DNA from: Rhodocyclales bacterium
GTDB taxonomy: Bacteria > Pseudomonadota > Gammaproteobacteria > Burkholderiales > Rhodocyclaceae
Reading direction: 5' to 3'
Assembly (NCBI GenBank): GCA_016235805.1
Contig: JACRIY010000006.1
Span: 1-64,000 of the forward strand
DNA length: 64,000 bases
Shown here: positions 27,149 through 36,212 of the stretch, in pieces
Layout: every line of letters starts with the position of its first letter
Numbering within the stretch: the stretch's first letter is position 1
Translations under genes and position numbers: made by a program
Notes under the pieces: model-generated
Told to the model about the DNA's origin: nothing
Database searches by the model: none
What the model saw: the letters and a program-made list of their open reading frames with translations, nothing else

Positions 27149-27414
27149 GTCCGTTGTCGCGCCAAGAGCGAAACAACGAATACATTGCCTCCGGTCATGC
27201 CTCCTACGCATGATTGGGGTCTTCACGCATCTGGGCGCGGTTAGTGGAAGGAGGCCCGTAGTCAGGTCGCAACTGAGCCGGTCAGTCCGGCGATAACCCA
27301 TTCGTCGCGAGGAATTGCAGCGCGGCAAAACGCAGCGGGAACGTGCTTCGATCGCCCTTCGGGCTGTGCCGAGCCTTGATCAGCGCCAGCGCGCAGCGTC
27401 CCTGCCGGAACTTT

Positions 27415-28317
27415 CTAGGTCGAGAACAGTTCCATGAACTGCTGCCGCAGCCAGCGGTTGCCGCGGTCGTCGTGAAAGCGTTCCTGCCAGCATTGCTTGA
27501 TGTCGAAGGGCGGAATCGTGATCGGCAGGGGAAGCAGCTTGACGTCGTTGTGTTGCGATAGCTGGCTGCCGACGCTGTGCGGCACGATGGCGACCATGTC
27601 GGTGGTGGCGACGATGCTGGCCAGTACCAGGAAGTTCTGCATGCGTAGTGTGATCCGTGCTTCCAGCCCATGTTCGATCAGCTTGCGTTCGATGACGCCA
27701 TGGCCCCAGCCGCCCGGCGTGACAATGGCATGAGAGGCGGCGGCGAACTGCTTTGCCGTGATGCGCTCGCCTATCGCCGGATGGTTGCGGCGTACCACGC
27801 AGACGTAACGGTCGCGGAACAGCCTTTGCACGTAGAAGCCGGCACCGAGGTCGGGCAGGTTGCCGATCGCGAGATCGACTTCGCCCTTGCGCAGGGCATC
27901 CTCGGCCGATTCGGTCGGCATCGGCAGGGTGCGCAGGTGCACGCCGGGTGCGACCCGGTTCAGGCGTTCCAGCAAGCGTGGCAGGAAGTAGGCTTCGCCG
28001 AGGTCGGTGAGGAAGATCGAGAAGGCGCGCTGCGAGGTGGCAGGATCGAATTCCTGGCTGACCCCCAGCGAGACGCGGATGCCGGCCAACGCCTGGCGGA
28101 TCGGATCGGCGATGCCCTGGGCGTAGGGGGTAGGCACCATGGCGTTGCCCAGGCGCACGAAGAGGCGGTCGCCGGTGGCCTTGCGCATGCGGGCCAGCGC
28201 GTTGCTGACCGCCGGTTGCGACAGGTCCAGCCGGTCGGCGGCGCGGCTGATCGACGCTTCCGCGAGCACCGCATCGAAGACCACCAGCAGGTTGAGGTCG
28301 AATTCGGCAATATTCAT
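27415..28317 (-). CDS. LysR-type transcriptional regulator
   Basis: A 300-residue LTTR: N-terminal winged helix (LNLLVVFDAVLAEASISRAADRLDLSQPAVSNALARMRKATG, cited in part) and a PBP2-type effector domain from about residue 92. It is of the NodD/PcpR-like group that responds to aromatic ligands. Divergent from the EntE-like ligase gene with 124 bp between starts; a TGTA-N14-TACA site in that gap overlaps the -35 of the ligase promoter. Confidence 0.88.
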   Translation of the reverse strand: MNIAEFDLNLLVVFDAVLAEASISRAADRLDLSQPAVSNALARMRKATGDRLFVRLGNAMVPTPYAQGIADPIRQALAGIRVSLGVSQEFDPATSQRAFSIFLTDLGEAYFLPRLLERLNRVAPGVHLRTLPMPTESAEDALRKGEVDLAIGNLPDLGAGFYVQRLFRDRYVCVVRRNHPAIGERITAKQFAAASHAIVTPGGWGHGVIERKLIEHGLEARITLRMQNFLVLASIVATTDMVAIVPHSVGSQLSQHNDVKLLPLPITIPPFDIKQCWQERFHDDRGNRWLRQQFMELFST

Positions 28318-28330
28318 GGCGTGAATGGAA

Positions 28331-28364
28331 TGTATTGATGGTATTCGCTACAAGTAGATAAGAT
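28331..28364 (+). promoter_or_regulatory. Candidate promoter and LysR box before EntE-like ligase
   Basis: TTGATG (28335-28340), 18 nt, TAAGAT (28359-28364) form a plausible sigma-70 promoter. The inverted pair TGTA (28331-28334) and TACA (28349-28352) overlaps the -35 and could be the regulator's recognition site. Confidence 0.45.
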
Positions 28365-28441
28365 TTTGCTCTAGAGTGCAAGTCGTGGCCACTCCCGGAC
28401 CACGACAGACCGGATCAACCGGCGACAATAGGAGGAGAAGC

Positions 28442-30100
28442 ATGCTCGAAGGCTGCGTGCCCTGGCCCGCCGACGTGGCGGCGCGTTACCGCCAGCGTGG
28501 CTGGTGGGAAGGCATCACGATTCCGCAACTCCTGGAGCGCACAGCCGCGCGCCATCCGGGCAAGGCAGCGCTGGTCAGCGGCGACCTGCGCTTGACTTAC
28601 GCCGACCTGGTTGCCGGTTCGCGGCGGCTGGCCTGCGGTTTCCTCGAGGCCGGCATCAAGGCGCAGGATCGCGTGGTGCTGCAATTGGCCAACGGCCCTG
28701 AATTCGTCTTCGCCTATTTCGCCCTGACGCGCATCGGCGCGATTCCGGTGATGGCGCTGCGCGCCCATCGCCACAGCGAAGTGCGCCACTTCCTCAACGC
28801 CTCGGGCGCCACGGCCTACGTGATCCCCGATCGCATCGGCAACTTCGATTACCGCGAGATGGCCCGCGAAGTCGGCCCCGACGCTCCTGCTTTGCGCCAT
28901 GTCTTCGTCGCCGGCGAACCCGGGCCGGGGCAGATCGATTTGCGTGCCTTGCTTGCCGTGCCCTTGTCGGATGATGCGATCGCGGCGCGGCTTGCCGGCC
29001 ACGATCCCGATCCGGCGGAAGTCACCACCATGCTGCTTTCTGGCGGCACCACCTCGTTGTCGAAGCTGATCCCGCGCACCCACGAGGATTACGTGCTCAA
29101 CGCGCGACTTTGCGGCCGCGCCGGCGGCTTCAACGAGGCCACTGTGTTCATGGCCGTCCTGCCGCTTGGGCACAATTACAACCTGGCCTCGCCCGGCATG
29201 CTCGGCTGCTTTTACTATGGTGGTACGGTGGTGCTGGCGCCCTCGGGCGATGCGGCGGATGTGTTCTCGCTGGTGCAGCGCGAAAAGGTCAGCGTGATCG
29301 CCGCCGTGGTGCCCCTGATCTCCAACTGGCTGAACTCGCCGGTGCCGGATGAATACGATCTGGCCTCGCTGAAGGTGATCCAGAACGGCGGCGCGCGTCT
29401 CGCGCCGGAACTGCGCGGGCGGATGCGCGAGCGCTTCGGCTGCATCGCCCAGGAAATCTACGGCACGGCGGAGGGCCTGATCAACATGGTGCCGCTGGAT
29501 GCCCCGGACGAGATGCTGCTCAACAGTTCCGGCGTGCCGGTGTGCGAAGACGACGAGATCAAGGTGCTCGACGACGACGGCAACGAGGTGGCGGACGGCG
29601 AGCCCGGCGAGCTGGTGACGCGCGGCCCCTACACGATCCACGGTTACTACAACGCGCCGGAAAAGCAGGCCGAGGCCTTCACGCCCGACGGTTTCTACCG
29701 CATGGGCGACATCGTCAGGAAGCAGGGCCGCCATGTGTTTACCGAAGGACGGCGCAAGGACCTGATCAATCGCGGTGGCGAGAAGATCAGTTGCGAGGAA
29801 GTCGAGAACCTGATCTTCGGCCATCCCAAGGTCAAGGCCGTCACGCTGGTGGCGATGCCCGATCCGGTATTCGGCGAAAAGGCCTGCGCCTTCGTGATTG
29901 CCAAGGACGGCCAGACCCTGGCATTCGAAGAACTGATCGCCTTCCTGCGTGCGCAGAAGATCGCCAGTTTCAAGCTGCCCGAGCGGCTGGAGGTGGTCAG
30001 CCAGTTTCCGCTCAGCCCGGTAGGGAAGGTCCTCAAGCGGCAATTGCGTGAAATGATCGCGGCCAAGATGGAAGACGAAAAACCGGGTACCCCAGCATGA
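28442..30100 (+). CDS. EntE/DhbE-like aryl-acid AMP/CoA ligase
   Basis: Adenylate-forming enzyme, 552 residues, close to the 2,3-dihydroxybenzoate/salicylate-AMP ligase group: start WPADVAARYRQRGWWEG, P-loop LSGGTTSLSKLIPRTHEDYVLN, GTAEGLINMVP, hinge GRRKDLINRGGEKISCEEVE and catalytic Lys in LSPVGKVLKRQL. In siderophore systems such enzymes load carrier proteins, but no carrier or NRPS is present here; the next gene is a salicylyl-CoA-hydroxylase-like enzyme, so activation of a hydroxy- or aminobenzoate to an AMP or CoA form is more likely. The ATG at 28442 follows ggaggagaag. Its last codon overlaps the next ATG. Confidence 0.84.
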   Translation: MLEGCVPWPADVAARYRQRGWWEGITIPQLLERTAARHPGKAALVSGDLRLTYADLVAGSRRLACGFLEAGIKAQDRVVLQLANGPEFVFAYFALTRIGAIPVMALRAHRHSEVRHFLNASGATAYVIPDRIGNFDYREMAREVGPDAPALRHVFVAGEPGPGQIDLRALLAVPLSDDAIAARLAGHDPDPAEVTTMLLSGGTTSLSKLIPRTHEDYVLNARLCGRAGGFNEATVFMAVLPLGHNYNLASPGMLGCFYYGGTVVLAPSGDAADVFSLVQREKVSVIAAVVPLISNWLNSPVPDEYDLASLKVIQNGGARLAPELRGRMRERFGCIAQEIYGTAEGLINMVPLDAPDEMLLNSSGVPVCEDDEIKVLDDDGNEVADGEPGELVTRGPYTIHGYYNAPEKQAEAFTPDGFYRMGDIVRKQGRHVFTEGRRKDLINRGGEKISCEEVENLIFGHPKVKAVTLVAMPDPVFGEKACAFVIAKDGQTLAFEELIAFLRAQKIASFKLPERLEVVSQFPLSPVGKVLKRQLREMIAAKMEDEKPGTPA

Positions 30101-31248
30101 AGATACGCATCATCGGCGGCGGTCCCGCCGGGCTTTACTTCGCGGCGCTGATGAAGCGCGAGAACCCCGCACACGACGTCGTGGTCTTCGAGCGCGGCCC
30201 GCGCGATGCGACCTGGGGCTTCGGCGTGGTGTTTTCGGATCGCGCCCTGGAATTCCTGCGCGCCGACGACGAAGCCATGTACCAGCTGCTCACGCCGCTG
30301 ATGGAAACCTGGCCCAACCTCACCATCGTCCATAACGACACGCCCGTGCCGATCACCGGCAACGGTTTTGCCTCGATCGGAAGGCTGGAACTGCTGAGCC
30401 GCCTGTACGCCCATGCCGAGTCGCTGGGCGTGAAGATCGAATTCGACAGCGAGGTGACGACTCTGGATCATCCCGCGCTGGCCGGCGCCGACCTGATCGT
30501 CGGGGCCAACGGCGCCTTCTCCTGGGTGCGCAACGAGAACGAGGACAGGTTCGGTACCGAAACCGACATGCGGCCCAACCGCTTCATCTGGTACGGCACC
30601 AGCAAGGTGTTCGACAGCCTGTCGCTGACCTTCCGCGAGACCGAGCACGGCGTGTTCTGCGCCCACCATTACCGCTACAGCCCGACCATGAGCACCTTCC
30701 TGGTCGAGGTCACAGACGCCACCTGGCAGCGTGCCGGCTTCGCCGGCATGAATGAGGATGAAACAATCCGCCATTGCGAACAGGTTTTCGCCAACGACCT
30801 CGGTGGTGCCCCGATACTCTCCAACAAGTCCTACTGGCGCCAGTTTCCTGCGGTCACCAACCGGCAATGGAGTTTCGGCAATGTGGTGCTGATGGGCGAT
30901 GCCCTCCGGACGGCGCATTTTTCGATCGGGTCCGGCACGCGACTGGCCATGGAAGACGCCATCGCCCTGTGGAAAGCCCTGCGCGATTCCGGCAGCCTGG
31001 CGGAAGGAATGGCGCTTTACCAGGAGCGCCGCCTGCCGCCGATGAAGAAGATCCTCGATGCCGCCACCGCCAGCATCCGCTGGTACGAGCGCATGGACCA
31101 ATTGATATGCCTGTCGCCGGTGGATTTCGCCTACAGCTACATGACGCGTACCGGTCGGGTGGATCATTCCGAGGTGACGCGCCGCGATCCGAAACTGGCG
31201 GCGGCATGGGAGCACAGCCACCCCGAAATCTTCGGCGATTCGTATTGA
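30097..31248 (+). CDS. FAD monooxygenase, salicylyl-CoA / 2-aminobenzoyl-CoA hydroxylase type
   Basis: A 383-residue flavoprotein hydroxylase. N-terminal FAD motif GGGPAGLYFAALMKRENP and FERGPRDATWGFGVVFSD are the signature opening of salicylyl-CoA 5-hydroxylase and of the N-terminal half of 2-aminobenzoyl-CoA monooxygenase/reductase; the second FAD motif is NVVLMGDALRTAHFSIGSGTRLAMEDA near 265. Known relatives often carry a fused Old-Yellow-Enzyme domain; here it is a stand-alone protein, with two separate OYE-type genes nearby. ATGA overlap with the ligase gene implies coupled expression. It likely hydroxylates an aryl-CoA. Confidence 0.84.
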   Translation: MKIRIIGGGPAGLYFAALMKRENPAHDVVVFERGPRDATWGFGVVFSDRALEFLRADDEAMYQLLTPLMETWPNLTIVHNDTPVPITGNGFASIGRLELLSRLYAHAESLGVKIEFDSEVTTLDHPALAGADLIVGANGAFSWVRNENEDRFGTETDMRPNRFIWYGTSKVFDSLSLTFRETEHGVFCAHHYRYSPTMSTFLVEVTDATWQRAGFAGMNEDETIRHCEQVFANDLGGAPILSNKSYWRQFPAVTNRQWSFGNVVLMGDALRTAHFSIGSGTRLAMEDAIALWKALRDSGSLAEGMALYQERRLPPMKKILDAATASIRWYERMDQLICLSPVDFAYSYMTRTGRVDHSEVTRRDPKLAAAWEHSHPEIFGDSY

Positions 31249-31284
31249 CGCTCCAATGGTTTGCACGTAATGTATACAGTATCC
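31245..31284 (+). promoter_or_regulatory. Possible internal promoter with TGTATACA palindrome
   Basis: TTGACG (31245-31250), 17 nt, TAATGT (31268-31273), overlapped by the perfect palindrome TGTATACA (31271-31278). A GntR-type operator is one possible reading. It lies before the GTG-start Fe-S flavoprotein gene. Confidence 0.35.
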
Positions 31285-31334
31285 AATAAGAAGTTCAACG
31301 CCTGCCAAAGGCCGGGCCACAAGGAGGAATTGCC

Positions 31335-33320
31335 GTGACTCAAATCGTCGTGAAGCGACCGGGGGAAGCCAAGCTCAAGGATTTGTTCAAGCCGGGTAAA
31401 GTCGGCAAGTTCGAGGTCAAGAACCGCATCAAGTACGGCGCCTGCTGCGTCTCCAATTACAACGGCCGCGACGGCACCATCACCCCGCGCGAACTGGCGC
31501 GGGTGCGCGTCATCGCCGGCACCGGTTGCGGCCTGATCACCAACCAGGGCGCCTATCCGGACCCGTGGGGCGAGGGCAAGGCCTACTTCCGCCAGGTCGC
31601 GATCCACGACGACAAGTTCCTGCCGCAATTCGAGATGATCGCGCGCTACATCCACGATGCCGGCGCCATGGCCATGCAGCAGATCCTGCACGCCGGCCGC
31701 TATGGCGGCATCGACCTCGGCTACTGCATCCAGCCCTCCGTGGTGCCGCAGACCCTGCCGCATTTCCGCCCGCCGCGGGAGATGACCAAGGAGCAGATCG
31801 CGGTCACGGTCAAGCAGCATGCCGATGCCGCGCAGCGCGCCATCCGCGCCGGCTTTGACGCCACCGAGATCACCAGCTTCATGGGGTATCTCTTGGCCAA
31901 CTTCAATTCGCGCTTCACCAACCAGCGTACCGACGAATACGGTGGTTCGGTGCAGAACCGCGGCCGCTTCATGCGCGAACTGATCGACGCCATCAAGCAG
32001 GCCACGCCGGACAATCCGCTCTCCGTGCGCCTCAACGGCGCCGAACTGATGGACAAGTGGGGCGGCAACACCCAGGACGAATCCTTCGAACTCATGCAGC
32101 AGGCCGTCGATTGCGGCGTGGACATGATCTCGGTTACCGTCGGCTGGCAGGAAGCACCCGAGTCCTCCTTCGGCCGCGACGTCGAGCCCGGCTACTGGAA
32201 CTTCCTCTCCGAAAAGGCCAAGAAGATGTTCCCCAACGTGCTGGTCGCCTTCGGCAACCGACTGCCAGACCCGGCGATGGCCGACCAGTGCGTGCGCGAC
32301 AACATATTCGACTACTGGGAAGTCTGCCGTCCGCTGTTGGCCGACCCGGAGATGATCCACAAGGCCGCTGAGGATCGCATGGAGGAAGTGCGTCCCTGCA
32401 TCGGTTCGCTCAACTGCCTGTCGCGCCTGTTCCGCGACCTGCCCTACACCTGCACCATGAACCCGATGCTGGGCCACGAAGTCGAGCCCGAGTACCACGT
32501 CACCGAGGCCACCGAGAAGAAGCGCGTGATGGTCATCGGTGCCGGCCCCGCCGGCATGGAAGCCGCGATCACCGCGCGCCGCCGCGGCCACAGCGTGACC
32601 GTGTTCGACAAGAACGACAAGATCGGCGGCAACCTCGCCGCCTATGCCGCCAACGACCTGGCACGCCCGGCGGACCTGCAAAGCGTGATCGACTACTACG
32701 GCGTGATGGCGAAGAAGCTCGGCGTCGAAGTGCGACTCAATACCGAAGCCAATGCCAAGTTCATGCGCAGCGTGCTGCACGAGTACGACGCCTGCATCGT
32801 CGCCGCAGGCGCCCGCACAGATCTGGAATCCTTCAAGTACATGCCGGGAGCCGAACTGCTGATCGATGCGCTGGAAGTCGCCCACGGCAGGAAGAAGGTG
32901 GGCAAGCGAGTGGTCATGCTCGGCGGTGGCGCGATCGGCCTGACGATTTCCGAATTCCTGCAAAAGGCCGGCCACGAAGTCACGGTGGTCGAGAAGGAGA
33001 AGCGCATCGGTGGCGACATCATGCCGACCTTCAAGTGGCGCCATACCGCCTGGGTCGACGAGCTCGGCATCAACACGATTTGCTCGGCGCAACTGGTCAA
33101 GGTCACGGCCGAAGGGGCGACGGTGAAGACCGCCAAGGGCGAGGAGGTTTTCGTTCCCTGCGACAACGTCATCGTCTCCAGCCCGCGCAAGGCCAACCAC
33201 GATCTGTTCTACGAATTCCAGTGGATGATCGACGAATTGCACGGCGGCGGCGACGCCACGGTGCCGCGCGGCCTCGACGCCGCGATACAGGAGGGCTACA
33301 AGCTCGGCGTTCGCATTTGA
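31335..33320 (+). CDS. Old-Yellow-Enzyme/2,4-dienoyl-CoA reductase-like Fe-S flavoprotein
   Basis: A 661-residue protein of the trimethylamine-dehydrogenase/FadH family: FMN TIM barrel (1-345), Fe-S site near 355-373, then FAD domain (VIGAGPAGMEAAITARRRGH near 400) with an inserted NAD(P)H domain (MLGGGAIGLTISEFLQKAG near 533). The barrel active-site stretch is TSFMGYLLANFNSRFTNQRTDEYGGSVQNRGRF. The Fe-S motif is Cys355-x2-Ser358-x2-Cys361-x11-Cys373, where the family has Cys at the second position. GTG start with strong aaggaggaa site. It may reduce a dearomatised or dienoyl CoA-thioester produced by the hydroxylase; substrate unknown. Confidence 0.85.
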   Translation: MTQIVVKRPGEAKLKDLFKPGKVGKFEVKNRIKYGACCVSNYNGRDGTITPRELARVRVIAGTGCGLITNQGAYPDPWGEGKAYFRQVAIHDDKFLPQFEMIARYIHDAGAMAMQQILHAGRYGGIDLGYCIQPSVVPQTLPHFRPPREMTKEQIAVTVKQHADAAQRAIRAGFDATEITSFMGYLLANFNSRFTNQRTDEYGGSVQNRGRFMRELIDAIKQATPDNPLSVRLNGAELMDKWGGNTQDESFELMQQAVDCGVDMISVTVGWQEAPESSFGRDVEPGYWNFLSEKAKKMFPNVLVAFGNRLPDPAMADQCVRDNIFDYWEVCRPLLADPEMIHKAAEDRMEEVRPCIGSLNCLSRLFRDLPYTCTMNPMLGHEVEPEYHVTEATEKKRVMVIGAGPAGMEAAITARRRGHSVTVFDKNDKIGGNLAAYAANDLARPADLQSVIDYYGVMAKKLGVEVRLNTEANAKFMRSVLHEYDACIVAAGARTDLESFKYMPGAELLIDALEVAHGRKKVGKRVVMLGGGAIGLTISEFLQKAGHEVTVVEKEKRIGGDIMPTFKWRHTAWVDELGINTICSAQLVKVTAEGATVKTAKGEEVFVPCDNVIVSSPRKANHDLFYEFQWMIDELHGGGDATVPRGLDAAIQEGYKLGVRI

Positions 33321-33332
33321 CGGGAGGCGGCC

Positions 33333-34946
33333 ATGGCTTACTCGGCGCATGTCGATACTTTCACCCGCGACAACCTGCCGCCACTCGAGGCGCAGCCGGA
33401 GTTCCTGTTCGACCTGCCGGAACTGAAGTTCCCCGAGCGCATGAACTGCGCGACGGAACTGCTCGACCGGCACGTGGCCGAAGGCCGGGGAGGGCGGGTC
33501 TGCATCCAGGCGCCCAACCTGCGCTGGACCTATGCCGACCTGCAGGAGAAGGCCAACCGCATCGCCAACGTGCTGGTGAAGGACCTCGGCGTGGTGCCCG
33601 GCAACCGCGTGCTGCTGCGCGCGCCGAACAACCCGATGATGGCCGCCTGCTGGTTCGCGGTGATGAAAGTCGGCGCTGTCGCCACGGCGACCATGCCGCT
33701 CTTGCGCGCAAAGGAACTCAAGCATGTGATCACCAAGGCCAAGGTCACGCATGCCTTGTGCGACCTGCGCCTGGCGGAGGAACTCAAGCTGGCGGCCGCC
33801 GAATCGCCGGAGCTGAAACACATCCGCTGGTTCAACGATGCTTCCGCCGATGGCCTCGAAGCCGCGATGGCGAAGCAGTCCGCCGAGTTCAGCAACGTCG
33901 ATACCGCGCGTGACGACACCTGCATCCTCGCCTTCACTTCCGGTACCACCGGCCAGCCCAAGGCCACCATGCACTTCCACCGCGACGTCATGGCTTCCTG
34001 CGTCTGCTGGCCACCCTACGTGCTGCGGCCGACGCCCGACGACATCTTCATGGGCACGCCGCCGCTGGCCTTCACCTTCGGCCTCGGCGGCCTGCTGCTG
34101 TTCCCGCTCGCGATCGGCGCCTCGACGGTGCTGCTGGAGCAGGGCGCTCCGCAGGACCTGGTCGACGCGGTGCTGAAATACAAGGCGACGATCCTGTTCA
34201 CGGCACCGACTTCCTACCGCGCGATTGCCGCCATTGCCGGCCCTTTGCGCGGCAGCACGCTGAGGAAATGCGTGTCCGCCGGCGAGGCACTGCCGGCGGC
34301 GACGCGTGCCCTGTGGAAGGAAGCCACCGGCATCGAGATGATCGACGGCATCGGTGCCACCGAGCTGATGCACATCTTCATCTCGGCTGACGAGAAGGAA
34401 GCACTGCCCGGCGCCACCGGCAAGGTGGTGCCCGGTTACGTCGCCTGCATCATGGACGACGAGGGCAAACCGGCGAAGACGGGCGAGATCGGCAAACTGG
34501 CGGTCAAGGGCCCGACCGGCTGCCGCTACCTCGCCGACGAACGCCAGGCCAGCTATGTCAGGAACGGCTGGAACTACACGGGCGACGCCTACGCACTGGA
34601 TGCCGAGGGGTATTTCCACTACCACTCGCGCACCGACGACATGATCATCTCGGCCGGCTACAACATCGCCGGACCCGAAGTCGAAGACGCGCTGCTGCGC
34701 CATCCCAAGGTCGCCGAATGCGGCGTCATCGGCGTGCCGGACGACGAGCGCGGCCAGGTGGTGAAGGCCTTCGTCGTGCTGCGCCCCGGCACCGATGCCA
34801 CGGCGGAGACGGCAAAGGAACTGCAGGACTACGTCAAGCAGAGCATCGCCCCCTACAAGTATCCGCGTCAGGTCGAGTTCGTCGCCGGCCTGCCGCGCAC
34901 CGAAACCGGCAAACTGCAGCGCTTCCGCCTGCGGGCGCCAAGATAA
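33333..34946 (+). CDS. Benzoate-CoA-ligase-family enzyme (2-aminobenzoate-CoA ligase-like)
   Basis: AMP-forming CoA ligase, 537 residues. P-loop FTSGTTGQPKATMHFHRDV near 206, GIGATELMHIFISADE near 345, YHSRTDDMIISAGYNIAGPEVE near 430, C-terminal Lys in RTETGKLQRFRLR. The MPLLRAKEL segment and the overall wording resemble 2-aminobenzoate-CoA ligases. It is the second acid-activating enzyme in this cluster, distinct from the EntE-like one, so either two substrates or two steps (acid entry and re-activation) are involved. It contains copy 5 of the dispersed repeat. Confidence 0.85.
   Translation: MAYSAHVDTFTRDNLPPLEAQPEFLFDLPELKFPERMNCATELLDRHVAEGRGGRVCIQAPNLRWTYADLQEKANRIANVLVKDLGVVPGNRVLLRAPNNPMMAACWFAVMKVGAVATATMPLLRAKELKHVITKAKVTHALCDLRLAEELKLAAAESPELKHIRWFNDASADGLEAAMAKQSAEFSNVDTARDDTCILAFTSGTTGQPKATMHFHRDVMASCVCWPPYVLRPTPDDIFMGTPPLAFTFGLGGLLLFPLAIGASTVLLEQGAPQDLVDAVLKYKATILFTAPTSYRAIAAIAGPLRGSTLRKCVSAGEALPAATRALWKEATGIEMIDGIGATELMHIFISADEKEALPGATGKVVPGYVACIMDDEGKPAKTGEIGKLAVKGPTGCRYLADERQASYVRNGWNYTGDAYALDAEGYFHYHSRTDDMIISAGYNIAGPEVEDALLRHPKVAECGVIGVPDDERGQVVKAFVVLRPGTDATAETAKELQDYVKQSIAPYKYPRQVEFVAGLPRTETGKLQRFRLRAPR
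33666..33689 (+). repeat. Dispersed AGTCGGCGCTG repeat, copy 5 (in CDS)
   Basis: In the CoA-ligase gene, encoding K-V-G-A-V-A-T-A. Reads AAAGTCGGCGCTGT then CGCCACGGCG. The encoded segment is itself fairly conserved in this enzyme family, so this copy is less certain than the intergenic ones. Confidence 0.5.
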
Positions 34947-34956
34947 GGAGAAGCAA

Positions 34957-35349
34957 ATGAAGACATTGCTACCGCCAGGCTGGCCGCTGGCCAAGGGTTA
35001 CAGCCACGGCGTCATGGCGCGCGGGCAGATGGTGTTCGTCGCCGGCCAGGTCGGTTGGGACGAGAAGTGCGAGTTCCCCGGGCCGGATTTGGTGAGCCAG
35101 GCCGAGCAGGCGCTGAAGAACATCGTCGCCATCCTGGCCGAGGCCGGCGCCAAGCCCGAGCACATCGTGCGCATGACCTGGTACCTCGGCAGCAAGGAGG
35201 AATACTGGGCCAAGCAGAAGGAACTCGGCGCGGTGTTCCGTCGCCTGATCGGCCACTACGGCGCCGCGATGACGGCAATCCAGGTCGCCGGTTTCGTCGA
35301 AGAGGGGGCCAAGGTCGAGATCGAGGCTACCGCCGTCATCCCCGACTGA
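34957..35349 (+). CDS. RidA/YjgF-family protein
   Basis: A 130-residue RidA-fold protein (enamine/imine deaminase family). Typical segments: FVAGQVGWDEKCEF, SQAEQALKNIVAILAEAGAKPEHIVRMTWYL and the terminal IQVAGFVEEGAKVEIEATAVIPD (cited in part). The arginine normal for RidA catalytic function near residue 105 is replaced by a glycine/valine-rich stretch (AGF), so classical deaminase activity is doubtful. Relatives include 2-aminomuconate deaminase, which would fit an aminobenzoate pathway. It starts 10 bp after the ligase gene. Confidence 0.82.
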   Translation: MKTLLPPGWPLAKGYSHGVMARGQMVFVAGQVGWDEKCEFPGPDLVSQAEQALKNIVAILAEAGAKPEHIVRMTWYLGSKEEYWAKQKELGAVFRRLIGHYGAAMTAIQVAGFVEEGAKVEIEATAVIPD

Positions 35350-35355
35350 TAGCGA

Positions 35356-35739
35356 ATGGATGATGAGCGCTGGCTACGCATCCTGCAACGCATGCCCGAG
35401 GTCGAGGAGGCAGATGGACCGCCGCTCGCCGTGGCCTTCATCGGGGCTGAGGACTATGCCGCGAAGCGCGGGCAGGCCTGGCTCTGGTGGCCGGGCAGTC
35501 GCGCGCGCACGACGGGGCCGGTCGGCTTCGACGGCGGGTTTCCGGCCGACTGGGGCCTGCTGCTGGTGATGAACGACATCGCCATCGCAAGAGTCGGCGC
35601 TGACGGCACGGCGTGCATGGCCCACCTGGCGCGCCTGCTCGACATCAAGGCCTTCGTCCTGCGCCTGCGCGACGAACTGGACGAGTCCGGCGTATTGGAA
35701 TTCATTGAAACCCTGGAACTGGCAACGCCCAAGCATTGA
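35356..35739 (+). CDS. Uncharacterised 127-residue protein
   Basis: No family recognised. A soluble, acidic protein with an N-terminal helix (DDERWLRILQRMPEVEEA), a tryptophan-rich middle (AWLWWPGSRARTTGP, ADWGLLLVMND) and a helical C terminus (LRLRDELDESGVLEFIETLEL). It begins 6 bp after the RidA gene and its stop overlaps the next ATG, so it belongs to the operon. Copy 6 of the dispersed repeat encodes R-V-G-A-D-G-T-A in its middle. Confidence 0.65.
   Translation: MDDERWLRILQRMPEVEEADGPPLAVAFIGAEDYAAKRGQAWLWWPGSRARTTGPVGFDGGFPADWGLLLVMNDIAIARVGADGTACMAHLARLLDIKAFVLRLRDELDESGVLEFIETLELATPKH
35589..35613 (+). repeat. Dispersed AGTCGGCGCTG repeat, copy 6 (in CDS)
   Basis: Inside the 127-residue orphan gene. 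Reads AAGAGTCGGCGCTGA then CGGCACGGCG, in the same reading frame as copies 2 and 5 (V-G-A-x-x-T-A). Confidence 0.65.
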
Positions 35740-36212
35740 TGACGACAGCACTTGAAGAGACCGAACAAATGTTCGGCGACATGAGCCGGTGGCAGTCCAT
35801 GCTCGACCGTCAGCGTGAGCTGTTTGTCGAGATGGACTCCGGTTCGCGGCTCGGCTTCGTTTCGCGCGAGGCCTCAGGCATCCTGCCCGGCAAACATCGC
35901 GAAGGCGTGCAGGTGGTGACCGAGGTGCCGATGATGGCATGGGAGATCGAGAATGGCGGCATGTCGGCGCGCATCGAGCGCTTTGCCGGGCTTGCCACTA
36001 GCCGCGTCGACGTCCTGCTGGTGGCGGATCGCGAGGCCATGGAGACCATGCTTGCCGCGTTGGGCGGCGACATGCTGAAAACCATCAAGCAACTGATCCG
36101 GCGCGGCAACATCATGTTCTTCCTGTTCAAGAACAAGACCCAGTTGCAGGACGCCGGCTACGAGGATTTTCTCGAATCGCTCGGCCTGGCGTTCATCGGA
36201 GCCTGCCGGTGA
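35739..36212 (+). CDS. Uncharacterised 157-residue protein
   Basis: No family recognised. Start chosen at the ATG at 35739 (overlapping the previous stop as TGATG). The N terminus is amphipathic helical (LEETEQMFGDMSRWQSMLDRQ, cited in part), the middle mixed alpha/beta (VQVVTEVPMMAWEIENGG) and the C-terminal half is helical with a hydrophobic patch (IKQLIRRGNIMFFLFKNK). No signal peptide or clear membrane span. Tight overlaps on both sides indicate cotranslation with the orphan before it and the zinc-ribbon protein after it. Confidence 0.65.
   Translation: MTTALEETEQMFGDMSRWQSMLDRQRELFVEMDSGSRLGFVSREASGILPGKHREGVQVVTEVPMMAWEIENGGMSARIERFAGLATSRVDVLLVADREAMETMLAALGGDMLKTIKQLIRRGNIMFFLFKNKTQLQDAGYEDFLESLGLAFIGACR

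Noticed and set aside
31164-34994. A 1276-codon open frame on the minus strand opposite the Fe-S flavoprotein and CoA-ligase genes
   Set aside because: It is a codon-bias shadow: composition is His/Ala/Gly/Val-rich low-complexity without family motifs, and the plus strand carries two clear enzymes with full motif sets.
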